DNA of 32,362 bases, taken from Crocosphaera watsonii WH 8501 (GTDB lineage: Bacteria > Cyanobacteriota > Cyanobacteriia > Cyanobacteriales > Microcystaceae). The stretch is from NCBI RefSeq assembly GCF_000167195.1, contig NZ_AADV02000026.1, positions 1 through 32,362 of the forward strand, written 5' to 3'. A program made the position numbers and the translations under genes. Shown here piece after piece: positions 17,261-25,694 of this stretch; the first letter of the stretch is position 1; the number at the start of each line of letters is the position of its first letter. The notes below the pieces were generated by a model. The model was not told the origin of the DNA, did no database searches, and worked only from the letters and a program-made list of their open reading frames with translations.

Positions 17261-17596
17261 CTACGAAACCGTTTCCGTTTCTAAAGAAGCAATGGCATCA
17301 GGAATACTAGAGGAGGGGGCTTCAAATTCCCCCTTGATTACATATTCCAAACGTAACTTTAACCATGTAATAAATTCAGAATTTTTAGCAATAACGGCAA
17401 CACAAGGTTGAGGACATTTTGCTTTAATTTCAGCAAATTCTGGCGCTTCAATAAAAGCTGGTTGTTTGACTAACCAAAAATCAATTTCTTTCTTTTTTTC
17501 TTGGTAGTGTCTGACTCTTTCTCTCAACACTTCATCTAAAGGTTCTTCTTCTAACAGGAAGCGTTGGCTGGCTAAAACGTAATAATAGGTGGTCAT
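17261..17596 (-). CDS. ycf54: Ycf54, Mg-protoporphyrin monomethyl ester cyclase assembly factor
   Basis: The 111-residue DUF2488 protein is recognised by MTTYYYVLASQRFLLEEEPL, KEIDFWLVKQPAFIEAPEFA and FITWLKLRLEYVIKGEFEAP. Ycf54 is needed for assembly or activity of the aerobic cyclase that forms the fifth ring of chlorophyll. Its presence fixes the host as an oxygenic phototroph. It starts at an ATG, converges with the DUF1400 hydrolase gene and is followed upstream by pdxJ on the same strand after an 87-base gap. Confidence 0.95.
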   Translation of the reverse strand: MTTYYYVLASQRFLLEEEPLDEVLRERVRHYQEKKKEIDFWLVKQPAFIEAPEFAEIKAKCPQPCVAVIAKNSEFITWLKLRLEYVIKGEFEAPSSSIPDAIASLETETVS

Positions 17597-17683
17597 TGCT
17601 GAATGATTAATTGCTATTTACCCAATTACTATTATTCAATCCAAGGGGACATTATAGCTCAGGGTTCATTAATAATTAATAAT

Positions 17684-18406
17684 TCAAAACTCCCCTCTCA
17701 TGGCCAGTTTCATTTCTTTAACCGCCCTTTCCATCCCCACTAACACCGCACGACTGACAATGGTATGACCAATATTTAACTCTTCCATTCCTGGTAAACA
17801 ACCCACAGGATAGACATTTATATAGGTTAACCCATGACCGGCATTAACCCGTAAACCTAAGTTTAATGCTTGTTCGCAACCTAATTTTAACGATTCTAAT
17901 TCCTTTTGGCGTATTTCTGGGTTTGGTGCATCGGCATATTTTCCAGTGTGGAGTTCTATAAATTTCGCTTGGGTATCAGCAGAGGCTTTAATTTGTGATT
18001 CATCTGCATCAATAAAGAGGCTCACAGGGATGTTTGCGCTTTGGAGGCGATCCACCACATTTTTTAGTTTTTCCAAGCTTCCAGCTATATCTAAGCCCCC
18101 TTCTGTGGTAACTTCTTCCCGTTTCTCTGGGACAAGGGTAACATAGTCTGGTTTAACATCTAGGGCAATGGACACCATTTCTTCAGTGGCTGCCATTTCG
18201 AGATTAAGATGGGTGCGAACGGTTTCTCTGAGTAAGCGAATGTCTCGATCTTGTATATGACGGCGATCTTCCCTCAAATGCGCCGTAATACCATTTGCCC
18301 CCCCTAACTCCGCTAAAACCGCAGCCGCAACGGGATCGGGTTCAACGGTTCGTCTGGCCTGGCGGACAGTGGCAACATGATCGATATTAACACCAAGGGT
18401 GAGCAA
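17684..18406 (-). CDS. pdxJ: pyridoxine 5'-phosphate synthase PdxJ
   Basis: PdxJ condenses 3-amino-2-oxopropyl phosphate with 1-deoxy-D-xylulose 5-phosphate to form pyridoxine 5'-phosphate (vitamin B6 pathway). The 240-residue length is normal. Family blocks are [18 protein letters not shown] at the N-terminus, [38 protein letters not shown] and [14 protein letters not shown] near the C-terminus. The start is an ATG at 18406. It lies on the minus strand upstream of ycf54 and diverges from the M48 peptidase fragment at 18491. Confidence 0.96.
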   Translation of the reverse strand: MLTLGVNIDHVATVRQARRTVEPDPVAAAVLAELGGANGITAHLREDRRHIQDRDIRLLRETVRTHLNLEMAATEEMVSIALDVKPDYVTLVPEKREEVTTEGGLDIAGSLEKLKNVVDRLQSANIPVSLFIDADESQIKASADTQAKFIELHTGKYADAPNPEIRQKELESLKLGCEQALNLGLRVNAGHGLTYINVYPVGCLPGMEELNIGHTIVSRAVLVGMERAVKEMKLAMRGEF

Positions 18407-18490
18407 TTTTATCTCTCCTCATAACTAGAGAATTTTATTTTTTTATTATTGAAATTGTACAATATATCCAGAAGTTAATGAAGAGAAAAA

Positions 18491-18691
18491 ATGCCTAGTT
18501 ATCCTGGACTCTCAAGCGAAGCCTTTCGTCACCCTCTAGATAAACAATCTGAAGAAACCTTAAGAAGTGTTCCTGGTTTTGATCTGGTTGCTACTAGCTT
18601 TATGGAGTATCTTTATGAAAGACCTCAGCAAATTTCTTTGATGGGAAATAGTATTAAGGTGGGGACTCGTCAATATAGTACCTTATATTGA
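18491..18691 (+). pseudogene. M48 family metallopeptidase, N-terminal fragment
   Basis: The 66 residues MPSYPGLSSEAFRHPLDKQS ... MGNSIKVGTRQYSTLY match the conserved N-terminus of a cyanobacterial Zn-dependent peptidase of family M48, usually near 290 residues. The frame ends right after STLY, and no HEXXH motif or other continuation is visible before the Uma2 gene at 18765. It is a 3'-truncated remnant. The promoter region shared with pdxJ (18407-18490) is still present, so the fragment might be transcribed. Confidence 0.75.
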
Positions 18692-18764
18692 AAGAATTAA
18701 AAATCAAGAGTAACTCTATTATATTGGTAATGTGACGGTTAAGTAATAATTATTTACATTTACC

Positions 18765-19364
18765 TTAACTATCTTCTTCTACTGCTTCAAAATCAATGCG
18801 TTGATAAATATCTTTTAAAGAAATTTCCCAATTAACTGAACCTAATTTTAAAATAGCATCTTCTCCTGTATAAAAATTAACTAACCAACTATTATGATCT
18901 TGTTTAATATATTGAGTAATTGAGTAACGATCTTGCTCTATTAAAATATATTCTTGAAAGGTAGGAAGGGAACGATAATATTCAAATTTATCTCCTCGAT
19001 CATAAGCTTCGGTAGAAGATGAAAGGACTTCAATAATAATTTGTGGATTAATTACATTAGATTTACTTTTACCGTGATGAATGGGTTTATCTTTAATAAC
19101 CATTACATCAGGATAAGTATAAATATTATGTTCAGATAGCCATAATTTAACACTTTCGATATAAACATAATAATCTTGATCATCGATGTTTAAAGGAAAT
19201 AGTTTGTAAACATTTCCAGCAATTTGATTGTGATTAGTTGTTCCACCTACTATTTGAATAATTTCTCCATTGCGATATTCATTTTTTTCTTGAGATTTTT
19301 CTTCTAATTCCAGATATTCTTCTGGAGTATAGTAACGCTGTTTGGGATTAGTTTGTAATTGCAT
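18765..19364 (-). CDS. Uma2 family putative endonuclease (second type)
   Basis: The 199-residue Uma2 protein starts MQLQTNPKQRYYTPEEYLEL, the usual opening of the family, and has YRNGEIIQIVGGTTNHNQIA, IYTYPDVMVIKD, NPQIIIEVLSSSTEAYDRGD and KFEYYRSLPTFQEYILIEQD. The acidic pair (Asp in PDVMV, Glu in IIEVLS) and the Lys of DKFEYY fit a PD-(D/E)XK site. It belongs to a different Uma2 subgroup from its neighbour at 19409, 44 bases upstream on the same strand. Function in the cell is unsettled. Confidence 0.88.
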   Translation of the reverse strand: MQLQTNPKQRYYTPEEYLELEEKSQEKNEYRNGEIIQIVGGTTNHNQIAGNVYKLFPLNIDDQDYYVYIESVKLWLSEHNIYTYPDVMVIKDKPIHHGKSKSNVINPQIIIEVLSSSTEAYDRGDKFEYYRSLPTFQEYILIEQDRYSITQYIKQDHNSWLVNFYTGEDAILKLGSVNWEISLKDIYQRIDFEAVEEDS

Positions 19365-19408
19365 AGTTTAATACCTCTCAATAATTTAATTTTAGTATTA
19401 TTTTGTAC

Positions 19409-20044
19409 TTAAAGATTCCTAAATTGACGTAAAGCAACACTTGATCCTTCATTCCATCCTAACTCAACATATTGAGGTAAGATAGTTTTAATATCAAAAT
19501 CAGGAAATAATCGACTCTTTGCACTATCTTGATACTTGTTGTCTTCTAATATATAAATGTTTAAAACTCCTTGACGATAAATCCATAATTCAGGAACTTT
19601 AATCATTTCATAAGCACTAATATCTGTGATGGAAGTAAAATCAACTTCAATAGCTAAATCTGGGGGTGGATCAAGGGTTAAATCAATTTTATTTTTACCT
19701 AAAATAGTTTGTCTATTATTAATATAAAAACAGGTGTCTGGTTCAACTCCTGCTAGTGGTGGTATTTTCAAAGTAATAGGGTCAAAACATTCCCAATCTA
19801 AGCCTTTTTTCTCTAAAAGAATTCTAACTAAATTTCTGAGTAGATCGATACGTTTTCCGTGACTAGGTAAAGGAGACATAAGACGAATTTCTTGGTTGTT
19901 AAGATTAAAAGAAAGTTTAGGAATAGAGGTTTCTTGTCTTAAATTCAGTAATCTTTCATAATCTTCCCATTTTTGACCCCGAAAAATAACCGTGTTACCA
20001 GGGGATAAAGTTAAAGTGTCTTCACTAATAGTAATTAGCATCAT
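19409..20044 (-). CDS. Uma2 family putative endonuclease (paralogue of 5482-6144)
   Basis: The 211-residue protein shares its layout and many blocks with the Uma2 gene at 5482-6144: IRLMSPLPSHGKRIDLLRNL, GVEPDTCFYINNRQTILGKN, PPPDLAIEVDFTSITDISAY and MIKVPELWIYRQGVLNIYIL. The canonical DLAIEV is intact here. It starts at an ATG (MMLITISED; the second ATG is next). It forms a tandem with a Uma2 gene of another subgroup, which probably shares its transcript. Confidence 0.88.
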   Translation of the reverse strand: MMLITISEDTLTLSPGNTVIFRGQKWEDYERLLNLRQETSIPKLSFNLNNQEIRLMSPLPSHGKRIDLLRNLVRILLEKKGLDWECFDPITLKIPPLAGVEPDTCFYINNRQTILGKNKIDLTLDPPPDLAIEVDFTSITDISAYEMIKVPELWIYRQGVLNIYILEDNKYQDSAKSRLFPDFDIKTILPQYVELGWNEGSSVALRQFRNL

Positions 20045-20205
20045 GAACCTTCAATAAATAAATCTAAATACTATTATAATTAAAAAAGAAAGGGTTAGCA
20101 ATGGAGATTGATATTGTTGCGATTATTAATGATATCAATTTTAAATCAAGTGCCTGGTAATTATGGGTTTAAAATTTTTTAGTAGATGTAAGAGTTTTTG
20201 AAAAA

Positions 20206-20562
20206 TTAACGTCTACGAATCCTAAATTTAGTTTTTGTCGCAATGATAATTGACCCATTTTCCAGTTCTTTAATATACAATTTTAAAACTTCGTTGAGTA
20301 AAACAAGTCTTTCCTGACGGGGTAGGTTCTCTCAACGTAAAACACCAAAATGTTTTTTATTTTTTTGCCAGATAAGCTGTTCAAAATCTTTATCAGTGGT
20401 GATAATAACTCGTTTTTCTCTAACTACCCATTGTAAAATATTTTCATCTGAAATTTCAGGATCAATATCAGTAACAAGAGCGACATCATGACCTTGAGAA
20501 ATTAAGACATTTCCAAGGTTTCTACTAGCATTAACATCAATTAGAAAATCCATAAACTTCAA
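20206..20562 (-). pseudogene. DUF5615 PIN-like toxin with in-frame TGA
   Basis: DUF5615 proteins are PIN-like presumed RNases of type II TA systems. The frame reads MKFMDFLIDVNASRNLGNVL ... DISDENILQWVV-like blocks, VIITTDKDFEQLIW and HFGVLR, then TGA at 20332-20334. In the same frame it resumes with ENLPRQERLVLLNEVLKLYI and ends KFRIRRR-stop at 20206, exactly as family members do. The acidic residues (Asp in FLIDVNAS, DPEISDEN and TTDKDF) are all before the stop. A single base change explains the TGA. The short product of 76 residues could retain the catalytic core, so inactivity is likely but not certain. The antitoxin gene precedes it. Confidence 0.82.
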
Positions 20563-20568
20563 CAGGTA

Positions 20569-20820
20569 TTAATTAGCAACTCTTTCGATAATTTCCTCTT
20601 GAGAAACAAGAGAATAAGCATAAAAACAAGCTGCTTGAATATCAAGAGGTTCTAATTCTGGATAATCTTCTAAAATTTCCTCAGTGGTTGCCCCTTTTCC
20701 TAACAATTCTAAAATCATTTCTACTGAAATTCTTAATCCCAGAATTACGGGTTTACCCCTTAAAGTTTTTGGGTTAAAAGTAATACGATTTAGTAATTCT
20801 TGTTGATTCATAATACTCAT
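20569..20820 (-). CDS. DUF433 antitoxin
   Basis: The protein (80-83 residues) is a DUF433 family protein, the usual partner of DUF5615 toxins: RITFNPKTLRGKPVILGLRI, SVEMILELLGKGATTEEILE and DYPELEPLDIQAACFYAYSL. The N-terminal half is a winged-helix-like DNA-binding fold in related proteins, consistent with autoregulation. Possible starts are the ATGs at 20820 (MSIMNQQ) and 20811 (MNQQELL); neither has a strong ribosome site. It ends 6 bases before the toxin start. It looks intact although its toxin carries a nonsense codon. Confidence 0.88.
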   Translation of the reverse strand: MSIMNQQELLNRITFNPKTLRGKPVILGLRISVEMILELLGKGATTEEILEDYPELEPLDIQAACFYAYSLVSQEEIIERVAN

Positions 20821-20989
20821 GATAATTGAATGGATTAAAATCAATAGGATTCAGCTATTTTAGGCTTCTTAATTTTAACAAGAAACACAAAAGTAGTGAA
20901 GGGACAACTGTTCTAAAAAGTTTCAGAAAAAATAATAAATTAATGAGAATACTTGACAAAAATAGCGGGGGGTAGAATGCAGATATTTT

Positions 20990-21167
20990 ACCCGCATTTC
21001 TCACAAACTGATCAGTAATCAGCTAGAGGTTAGATGTGGCTTATTTTTCAAGCGATCGCTTAAAATGGCACACTGTTATTTTTTACTCGCCCCTCAAATC
21101 AAGGTTAAACTCGGACTACATAATGGTTTGAAGTTTAGCGATCGCAGAATTTGTGAGAAATGCGGGT
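20990..21167. mobile_element. MITE-like 178-bp element with perfect 18-bp inverted repeats
   Basis: ACCCGCATTTCTCACAAA at 20990-21007 is repeated in perfect inverted form at 21150-21167. The interior has no gene and contains two HIP1 octamers. The flanks read TTT on the left and TTA on the right, so a short target duplication is unclear. Size and structure fit a miniature inverted-repeat element, but no autonomous parent with these ends is in the window. Confidence 0.6.
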
Positions 21168-21256
21168 TTAGTTTTTAAAATGACGAGTTAAGAAGGTTTT
21201 TGGCTTTTTAAGTCAGATATAACTGAAATATTGCACTTTATTAATATTAAAATTAA

Positions 21257-21829
21257 ATGCTTAAAAAACTAGCTTTTCTCGGTTTATTTTCCGCCATTTC
21301 TGCCTTATCTGCTAATTATGCTGCTCAAGCTGCGGTTTTCAATATCAATTCTCTCGATTTTGGTGATGGATTTGTCGCTTCTGGTACCATTACCACAGAC
21401 GATACCATTGGTTCTCTGACTTCAGCCAACCTAACCAATTGGGATATTACCGTAACTGATGGTGTAGGAGGTAGCGGATTCAATTTCACCGAAACCAATA
21501 GTGGTGCCTTTATTCAAGGCCTGTCAACCGATGGAACTCAATTAACTGTTCTTTTTCCTAATGGAGTTTTACAGTTTCAAACACCAGTTAACCCCTTCTT
21601 AAGTGATTTTGTCTTAAGTCTAGCCCGTTTCGATTTCGGAAGAAACCGAGCTGCATACATCAATAGAATTGACGTTATAGATGTAGATATCGATCCCTTG
21701 GCTTCTTCTTCTCCCTATATTATCGGGGAATTAGCAGAAACAACAACAACTCCTGAACCTGGTAGTATTTTTGCTTTATTAGGGTTAGGTTTAGGTTTTG
21801 TAGCTGCAAAAGGTAAAAAACAAGCTTAA
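21257..21829 (+). CDS. PEP-CTERM sorting domain protein
   Basis: The 190-residue secreted protein has a signal peptide (MLKKLAFLGLFSAISALSAN, cut likely after AAQA), a beta-rich, Thr/Asn/Asp-rich middle, and a C-terminal PEP-CTERM signal: Pro-Glu-Pro at 166-168, a hydrophobic helix and a basic end (KGKKQA). PEP-CTERM proteins are processed by exosortase and reach the cell surface or extracellular matrix. The middle part belongs to no family that I recognise. It starts at an ATG and is followed by a terminator, so it is a single-gene unit. The MITE-like element lies 90 bases upstream and may have altered its promoter. Confidence 0.9.
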   Translation: MLKKLAFLGLFSAISALSANYAAQAAVFNINSLDFGDGFVASGTITTDDTIGSLTSANLTNWDITVTDGVGGSGFNFTETNSGAFIQGLSTDGTQLTVLFPNGVLQFQTPVNPFLSDFVLSLARFDFGRNRAAYINRIDVIDVDIDPLASSSPYIIGELAETTTTPEPGSIFALLGLGLGFVAAKGKKQA

Positions 21830-21859
21830 TTAATGATTTTTTTAACAATTAAATTGGTG

Positions 21860-21892
21860 TGTAGGAGTTAACGGTGGTTGACCCTTTTTTTA
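21860..21892 (+). terminator. terminator of the PEP-CTERM gene
   Basis: AGGAGTTAAC and GTTGACCCTT form a stem of about nine pairs (two wobble, one mismatch) around GGTG, followed by seven T residues. It resembles the dispersed GTAGGGGTTAAC repeats found later in the window. Confidence 0.6.
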
Positions 21893-21979
21893 GTTTATAT
21901 TGCTATCTTTTTTTAATTGATCTAAACTAGGTTTAATAAGATTCCTCGTTTCTCGGAATGAAAATTAAGGATACAAGCT

Positions 21980-22183
21980 ATGCAAATTAAAGCTATTATT
22001 CATCCAGCAGAAGAGGGAGGATATTGGGCAGAAGTTCCTGCTCTCCCTGGTTGTATTACAGAAGGGGATAGTATGGAAGAAGTGATCAATAATCTTCAGG
22101 ATGCTATACAAGGATGGTTAGAAGTTGCTAATGAAAGCAAAATCGTTGATGAAAAGTCACAAGTGATTGAAATTGCAATATGA
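21980..22183 (+). CDS. hicB: HicB family antitoxin
   Basis: The 67-residue protein has the HicB partial RNase-H-like fold signature: MQIKAIIHPAEEGGYWAEVP, ALPGCITEGDSMEEVINNLQ and DAIQGWLEVA. It is a short HicB without a C-terminal DNA-binding domain. It binds and neutralises the HicA RNase. Its stop codon overlaps the hicA start (ATGA at 22180-22183), so the two are translationally coupled. In most hicAB loci the toxin comes first; here the antitoxin is first, which is also common in cyanobacteria. Confidence 0.92.
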   Translation: MQIKAIIHPAEEGGYWAEVPALPGCITEGDSMEEVINNLQDAIQGWLEVANESKIVDEKSQVIEIAI

Positions 22184-22386
22184 AGTCTATTTCAGGTAAA
22201 AAACTTTGTAAAATTGTTGAGAAAAAAGGCTGGACTCTCAAAAAAATTACCGGAAGTCATCACATTTATGAAAAAACTGATGAAAACAAAATACTTTCTA
22301 TTCCTGTTCATCGTAATCAAAACTTAAAAATAGGAACCTTAAAATCAATTATGAAAATCGCCAATTTGACAGACAATGATTTATAG
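22180..22386 (+). CDS. hicA: HicA family mRNA interferase toxin
   Basis: The 68-residue toxin has the double-stranded-RNA-binding-like fold of HicA: SGKKLCKIVEKKGWTLKKIT, then GSHHIYEK with the catalytic His (27 or 28) and PVHRNQNLKIGTLKSIMKIA. All expected residues are present and the frame is open, unlike the two other TA toxins of this window. It begins within the hicB stop codon. It would cleave mRNA when HicB is lost. Confidence 0.92.
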   Translation: MKSISGKKLCKIVEKKGWTLKKITGSHHIYEKTDENKILSIPVHRNQNLKIGTLKSIMKIANLTDNDL

Positions 22387-22556
22387 TTCCCTTGCGCTTT
22401 TTACTAATTGTAGCTTAAAGAGCAATCACCTTTTCTAACAAGAGCAATCATTATCAATTTTCCATTGACGAAAGCTTAATTTTGTGTAATGACTTACCTT
22501 CTCCCCATAAAGTTCTCGGTAAACTAGAGACTATTGAAGGAGCCAAAAAGAAGCCT

Positions 22557-24086
22557 ATGGTAACGCTGTTAGAAAACCCATTCCGCGTTGGACTGCGCCA
22601 AGAAAGAACCCCAGAACCCTTAATACTCGTAATTTTTGGAGCATCTGGTGACCTTACCCAACGCAAACTCGTTCCCGCCCTCTACAAGATGAAACAGGAA
22701 CGTAGACTGCCCCCAGAATTAACCGTGGTTGGGGTTGCCCGTAGAGATTGGAGCCACGACTATTTTAGAGAAAAAATGCGGGAGGGCATCGAAGAATTCT
22801 CCGACGGCATTAAAAATGAAGAATTATGGAATGATTTTGCCGAAGGATTGTACTATTGCTCCGGCAATATGGACGATACTGAAAGTTATCAAAAATTAAA
22901 AGCCTTTTTAGAAGAATTAGACGGGAAACGAGGCACCAGAGGCAACCGTGTCTTCTATCTTTCCGTTTCTCCTCAGTTTTTCCCCCCAGGTATCAAACAG
23001 TTAGGGGCCGCCGGAATGTTGAGCGATCCCCTGAAACACCGGATCGTTATCGAGAAACCCTTTGGGAAAGACCTCAGTTCGGCACAAGTTCTTAACCGTG
23101 TTGTCCAGAATGTCTGCAAAGAAGAACAGGTTTATCGTATTGACCACTACTTAGGTAAAGAAACCGTTCAAAACCTGTTAGTGTTCCGCTTTGCCAACGC
23201 TATTTTTGAACCCCTCTGGAACCGTCAATTTGTGGATCACGTCCAAATTACGGTAGCGGAAACCGTCGGGGTAGAAGATCGTGCCGGATACTACGACACC
23301 TCTGGTGCCTTGCGAGATATGTTGCAAAACCACTTGATGCAGCTATTCTGTTTAACCGCAATGGAACCCCCCAATGCGTTAAATGCCGATAGTATCCGTA
23401 ACGAAAAAGTTAAGGTATTACAAGCAACCCATCTCTTTGACGTTCATAACCTGGAAAAATCTGCTATTCGGGGACAATATAAAGCAGGATGGATGAAAGG
23501 AAAACCCGTCCCAGGCTATTTAGAAGAACCCGGTGTCGGAGAAAACTCCTCTACTCCTACTTATGTAGCCATGAAACTGATGGTAGATAACTGGCGGTGG
23601 AAAGGGGTTCCTTTCTACCTGAGAACAGGAAAACGTCTACCCAAAAAAGTAACAGAAATTTCTATCCAGTTTAAAGATGTACCCTTACTCATCTTCCAGT
23701 CAGCGGCACATCAAACCAACCCTAACGTCCTCAGTATGAGGATACAACCCAACGAAGGTATTGCCCTCAAGTTTGAAGCGAAAATGCCAGGATCTGAACT
23801 AAGAACCCGTTCCGTGGAAATGGACTTTAGCTACGGTTCTTCCTTTGGTATGGCTAGTGCTGACGCTTATCACCGTCTCTTATTAGATGCCATGTTAGGG
23901 GATCAAACCCTATTTACCCGCGCCGATGAAGTAGAAGAAGCTTGGCGTGTAGTTACTCCTGTGTTATCTGCCTGGAATGGACCGGCCGAACCCTATAGCG
24001 TCCCCCAATACGAAGCTGGAACCTGGGAACCCACCGAGGCGGAATTTTTAATGAACCGTGATGGCCGTCGTTGGAGACGTTTATAA
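22557..24086 (+). CDS. zwf: glucose-6-phosphate 1-dehydrogenase
   Basis: Zwf oxidises glucose 6-phosphate with NADP to 6-phosphogluconolactone, the entry to the oxidative pentose phosphate pathway and to the Entner-Doudoroff route. I chose ATG 22557 ([20 protein letters not shown]), giving 509 residues, over a GTG 25 codons upstream, because the family starts there; AGGAG lies 15 bases before it. The nucleotide-binding [10 protein letters not shown], the active-site RIDHYLGKE and the substrate-binding IVIEKPFG are all present. opcA, encoding its activator, follows in the same direction, as in other cyanobacteria. In N2 fixers this pair supplies reductant at night. Confidence 0.97.
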   Translation: MVTLLENPFRVGLRQERTPEPLILVIFGASGDLTQRKLVPALYKMKQERRLPPELTVVGVARRDWSHDYFREKMREGIEEFSDGIKNEELWNDFAEGLYYCSGNMDDTESYQKLKAFLEELDGKRGTRGNRVFYLSVSPQFFPPGIKQLGAAGMLSDPLKHRIVIEKPFGKDLSSAQVLNRVVQNVCKEEQVYRIDHYLGKETVQNLLVFRFANAIFEPLWNRQFVDHVQITVAETVGVEDRAGYYDTSGALRDMLQNHLMQLFCLTAMEPPNALNADSIRNEKVKVLQATHLFDVHNLEKSAIRGQYKAGWMKGKPVPGYLEEPGVGENSSTPTYVAMKLMVDNWRWKGVPFYLRTGKRLPKKVTEISIQFKDVPLLIFQSAAHQTNPNVLSMRIQPNEGIALKFEAKMPGSELRTRSVEMDFSYGSSFGMASADAYHRLLLDAMLGDQTLFTRADEVEEAWRVVTPVLSAWNGPAEPYSVPQYEAGTWEPTEAEFLMNRDGRRWRRL

Positions 24087-24111
24087 AATCTGTAGGGACA
24101 TCATATACGCC

Positions 24112-24141
24112 TGTAGGGGTTAACGGCGGTTAACCCCTACA
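24112..24141. repeat. 13-bp stem palindrome between zwf and opcA
   Basis: TGTAGGGGTTAAC and GTTAACCCCTACA enclose GGCG. A partial extra copy (TTAACCCCTACAAA) follows at about 24150. Related words appear at 26690-26735 and 26975-27015. It is a dispersed cyanobacterial repeat that may act as an attenuator or mRNA-processing hairpin between the two genes; there is no T run after it. Confidence 0.6.
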
Positions 24142-24199
24142 AACAAGATTAACCCCTACAAAAACTTCTCTAAATAGTCCTTATAACTCCCAAACCATT

Positions 24200-25570
24200 A
24201 TGACTACCCAAACCCCTCCCTTAGTCTCACTGCAAGACCCGAAAGATGTCTCTATTGATGTCATTGAAGCAGAATTAAGCAGTATTTGGCAAAGTTACAG
24301 CGATAGTGACGATGGGATCGTTGCTACTCGTGCCACTTCTTTTACTTTCATTGTCTATGAACCCGAACCCACTCAACACCTATTGGCAGCATTAGGCTTT
24401 TATACAGGCCCCGTTGATGGTATCGCTGGACCCCGTACCACTGCCGCCATTAAATCGGCACAAAAAGCCTATAAGATGGAGGTAACAGGGAAATCTAACC
24501 AAGAATTTATCCATAAACTCCAAACCGAGTTTGAACAGGCAAAAGTCAACGGGCAACTCAACGAAGAACAAAAGGTGGCCGCTGGTTCCTATACCCCTGA
24601 CTTAGAAGGTACCGGTTTAGCTGATAGTATCGCTGCCTCTAACCCCTGTCGCATCATTACCCTTTGTCCCACCGTTGGGGAAGATGAAGGGGTCAAAGCA
24701 CAAGTTTCTGCCTATTGTCCCATCAATAAACGCAGTCAAAATACCTTGGTTTGTTGTGAATATATCACCCTCACAGGAACTGCGGCAGCTTTGGAAAGAG
24801 TTGGGGGTATTATTTCAGAATTAACCATTAGTGGCCTACCTACTTTTGTTTGGTGGAAAGCTAGTCCCGAACCTGAATATGGACTATTTAAACGGTTAGC
24901 CTCCCAAGGAGACACTTTAGTAGTGGACTCTAGTACCTTTAGTGAACCCGAAGGACAGTTAGTGCAACTAGGGCAGATGTTAGAGCAGAATATCCCCTTA
25001 GCTGACTTAAACTGGGGAAGACTTAGCCCTTGGCAGGAATTAACGGCTGCTGCTTTTGATCCTCCAGAACGTCGTAATGCGGTGTTAGAGATCGACCGTG
25101 TTACTATCGATTATGAAAAGGGCAATGCAACCCAAGCGTTGATGTTCTTAGGATGGTTGGCCAGTCGTCTGCAATGGAAACCGGTTGCTTATGAACAGGA
25201 AGGAGGGGACTATGATATTACTCGGGTTAAGTTCCTCAATAATGAACAAAAGACCATCGAAGCTGAACTTGCAGGGGTTCCTGTAGCTGACTGGGGTGAC
25301 GTTTTAGGGGACTTAATTAGCCTTAAGTTGAGTTCTACTAATCTTCAAGCTGACTGTTGTACGGTGTTATGTTCCGGTACAACTGGGTGTATGCGCATGG
25401 AAGCATCTGGAGGGGCCCAAGCTTGTCGCATTGAACAAGTCACCTCTTTAGCTGATCAACAAACGGATCAATTGATCCAGAAACAGTTACAACGGTGGGG
25501 TACTGATGCTTTGTATGAAGAGAGTATCGACGTTACTATGGGAATTCTTAAGTTAGCACAGAATAACTAA
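24200..25570 (+). CDS. opcA: OpcA, glucose-6-phosphate dehydrogenase assembly/activator protein
   Basis: OpcA binds Zwf and is required for its full, redox-dependent activity in cyanobacteria. The 456-residue protein has a peptidoglycan-binding-like domain near residues 50-110 (LLAALGFYTGPVDGIAGPRT), which is typical of cyanobacterial OpcA, followed by the OpcA domain with NPCRIITLCPTVGEDEGV, GLPTFVWWKASPEPEYGLFK and ALMFLGWLASRLQWKPVAYE. Several Cys residues in the C-terminal part (DCCTVLCSGTTGCMRM) may be redox-active. It starts at an ATG, 113 bases after zwf. Confidence 0.95.
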   Translation: MTTQTPPLVSLQDPKDVSIDVIEAELSSIWQSYSDSDDGIVATRATSFTFIVYEPEPTQHLLAALGFYTGPVDGIAGPRTTAAIKSAQKAYKMEVTGKSNQEFIHKLQTEFEQAKVNGQLNEEQKVAAGSYTPDLEGTGLADSIAASNPCRIITLCPTVGEDEGVKAQVSAYCPINKRSQNTLVCCEYITLTGTAAALERVGGIISELTISGLPTFVWWKASPEPEYGLFKRLASQGDTLVVDSSTFSEPEGQLVQLGQMLEQNIPLADLNWGRLSPWQELTAAAFDPPERRNAVLEIDRVTIDYEKGNATQALMFLGWLASRLQWKPVAYEQEGGDYDITRVKFLNNEQKTIEAELAGVPVADWGDVLGDLISLKLSSTNLQADCCTVLCSGTTGCMRMEASGGAQACRIEQVTSLADQQTDQLIQKQLQRWGTDALYEESIDVTMGILKLAQNN

Positions 25571-25593
25571 CTAGAATTTCATGATTTTTAAGG

Positions 25594-25628
25594 ACGAGTT
25601 TTAGGGTGATATTTGCCTTAAAACTCGT
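25594..25628 (+). terminator. hairpin after opcA
   Basis: ACGAGTTTTA (25594-25603) and TAAAACTCGT (25619-25628) form a perfect 10-bp stem with a 15-base loop, 24 bases after the opcA stop. The trailing T run is short (GTTT), so termination may be weak. Confidence 0.6.
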
Positions 25629-25645
25629 TTAAAATATGGTATAAT
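25618..25645 (+). promoter_or_regulatory. extended -10 promoter of the GIY-YIG-like gene
   Basis: TATAAT at 25640-25645 is preceded by TGG, giving the extended TG-N-TATAAT form. TTAAAA at 25618-25623 is a weak -35 at 16 bases. It overlaps the descending arm of the opcA hairpin and lies about 50 bases before the start codon at 25695. Confidence 0.6.
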
Positions 25646-25694
25646 ATGAAGATATAAAATCTAGTTTTTATTAAAAAAGTAAAGGAGTAAGTGA

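Noticed and set aside
22482-22556. Upstream GTG start for zwf (25 extra residues)
   Set aside because: The added residues are not family-like; [15 protein letters not shown] at 22557 is the usual start.
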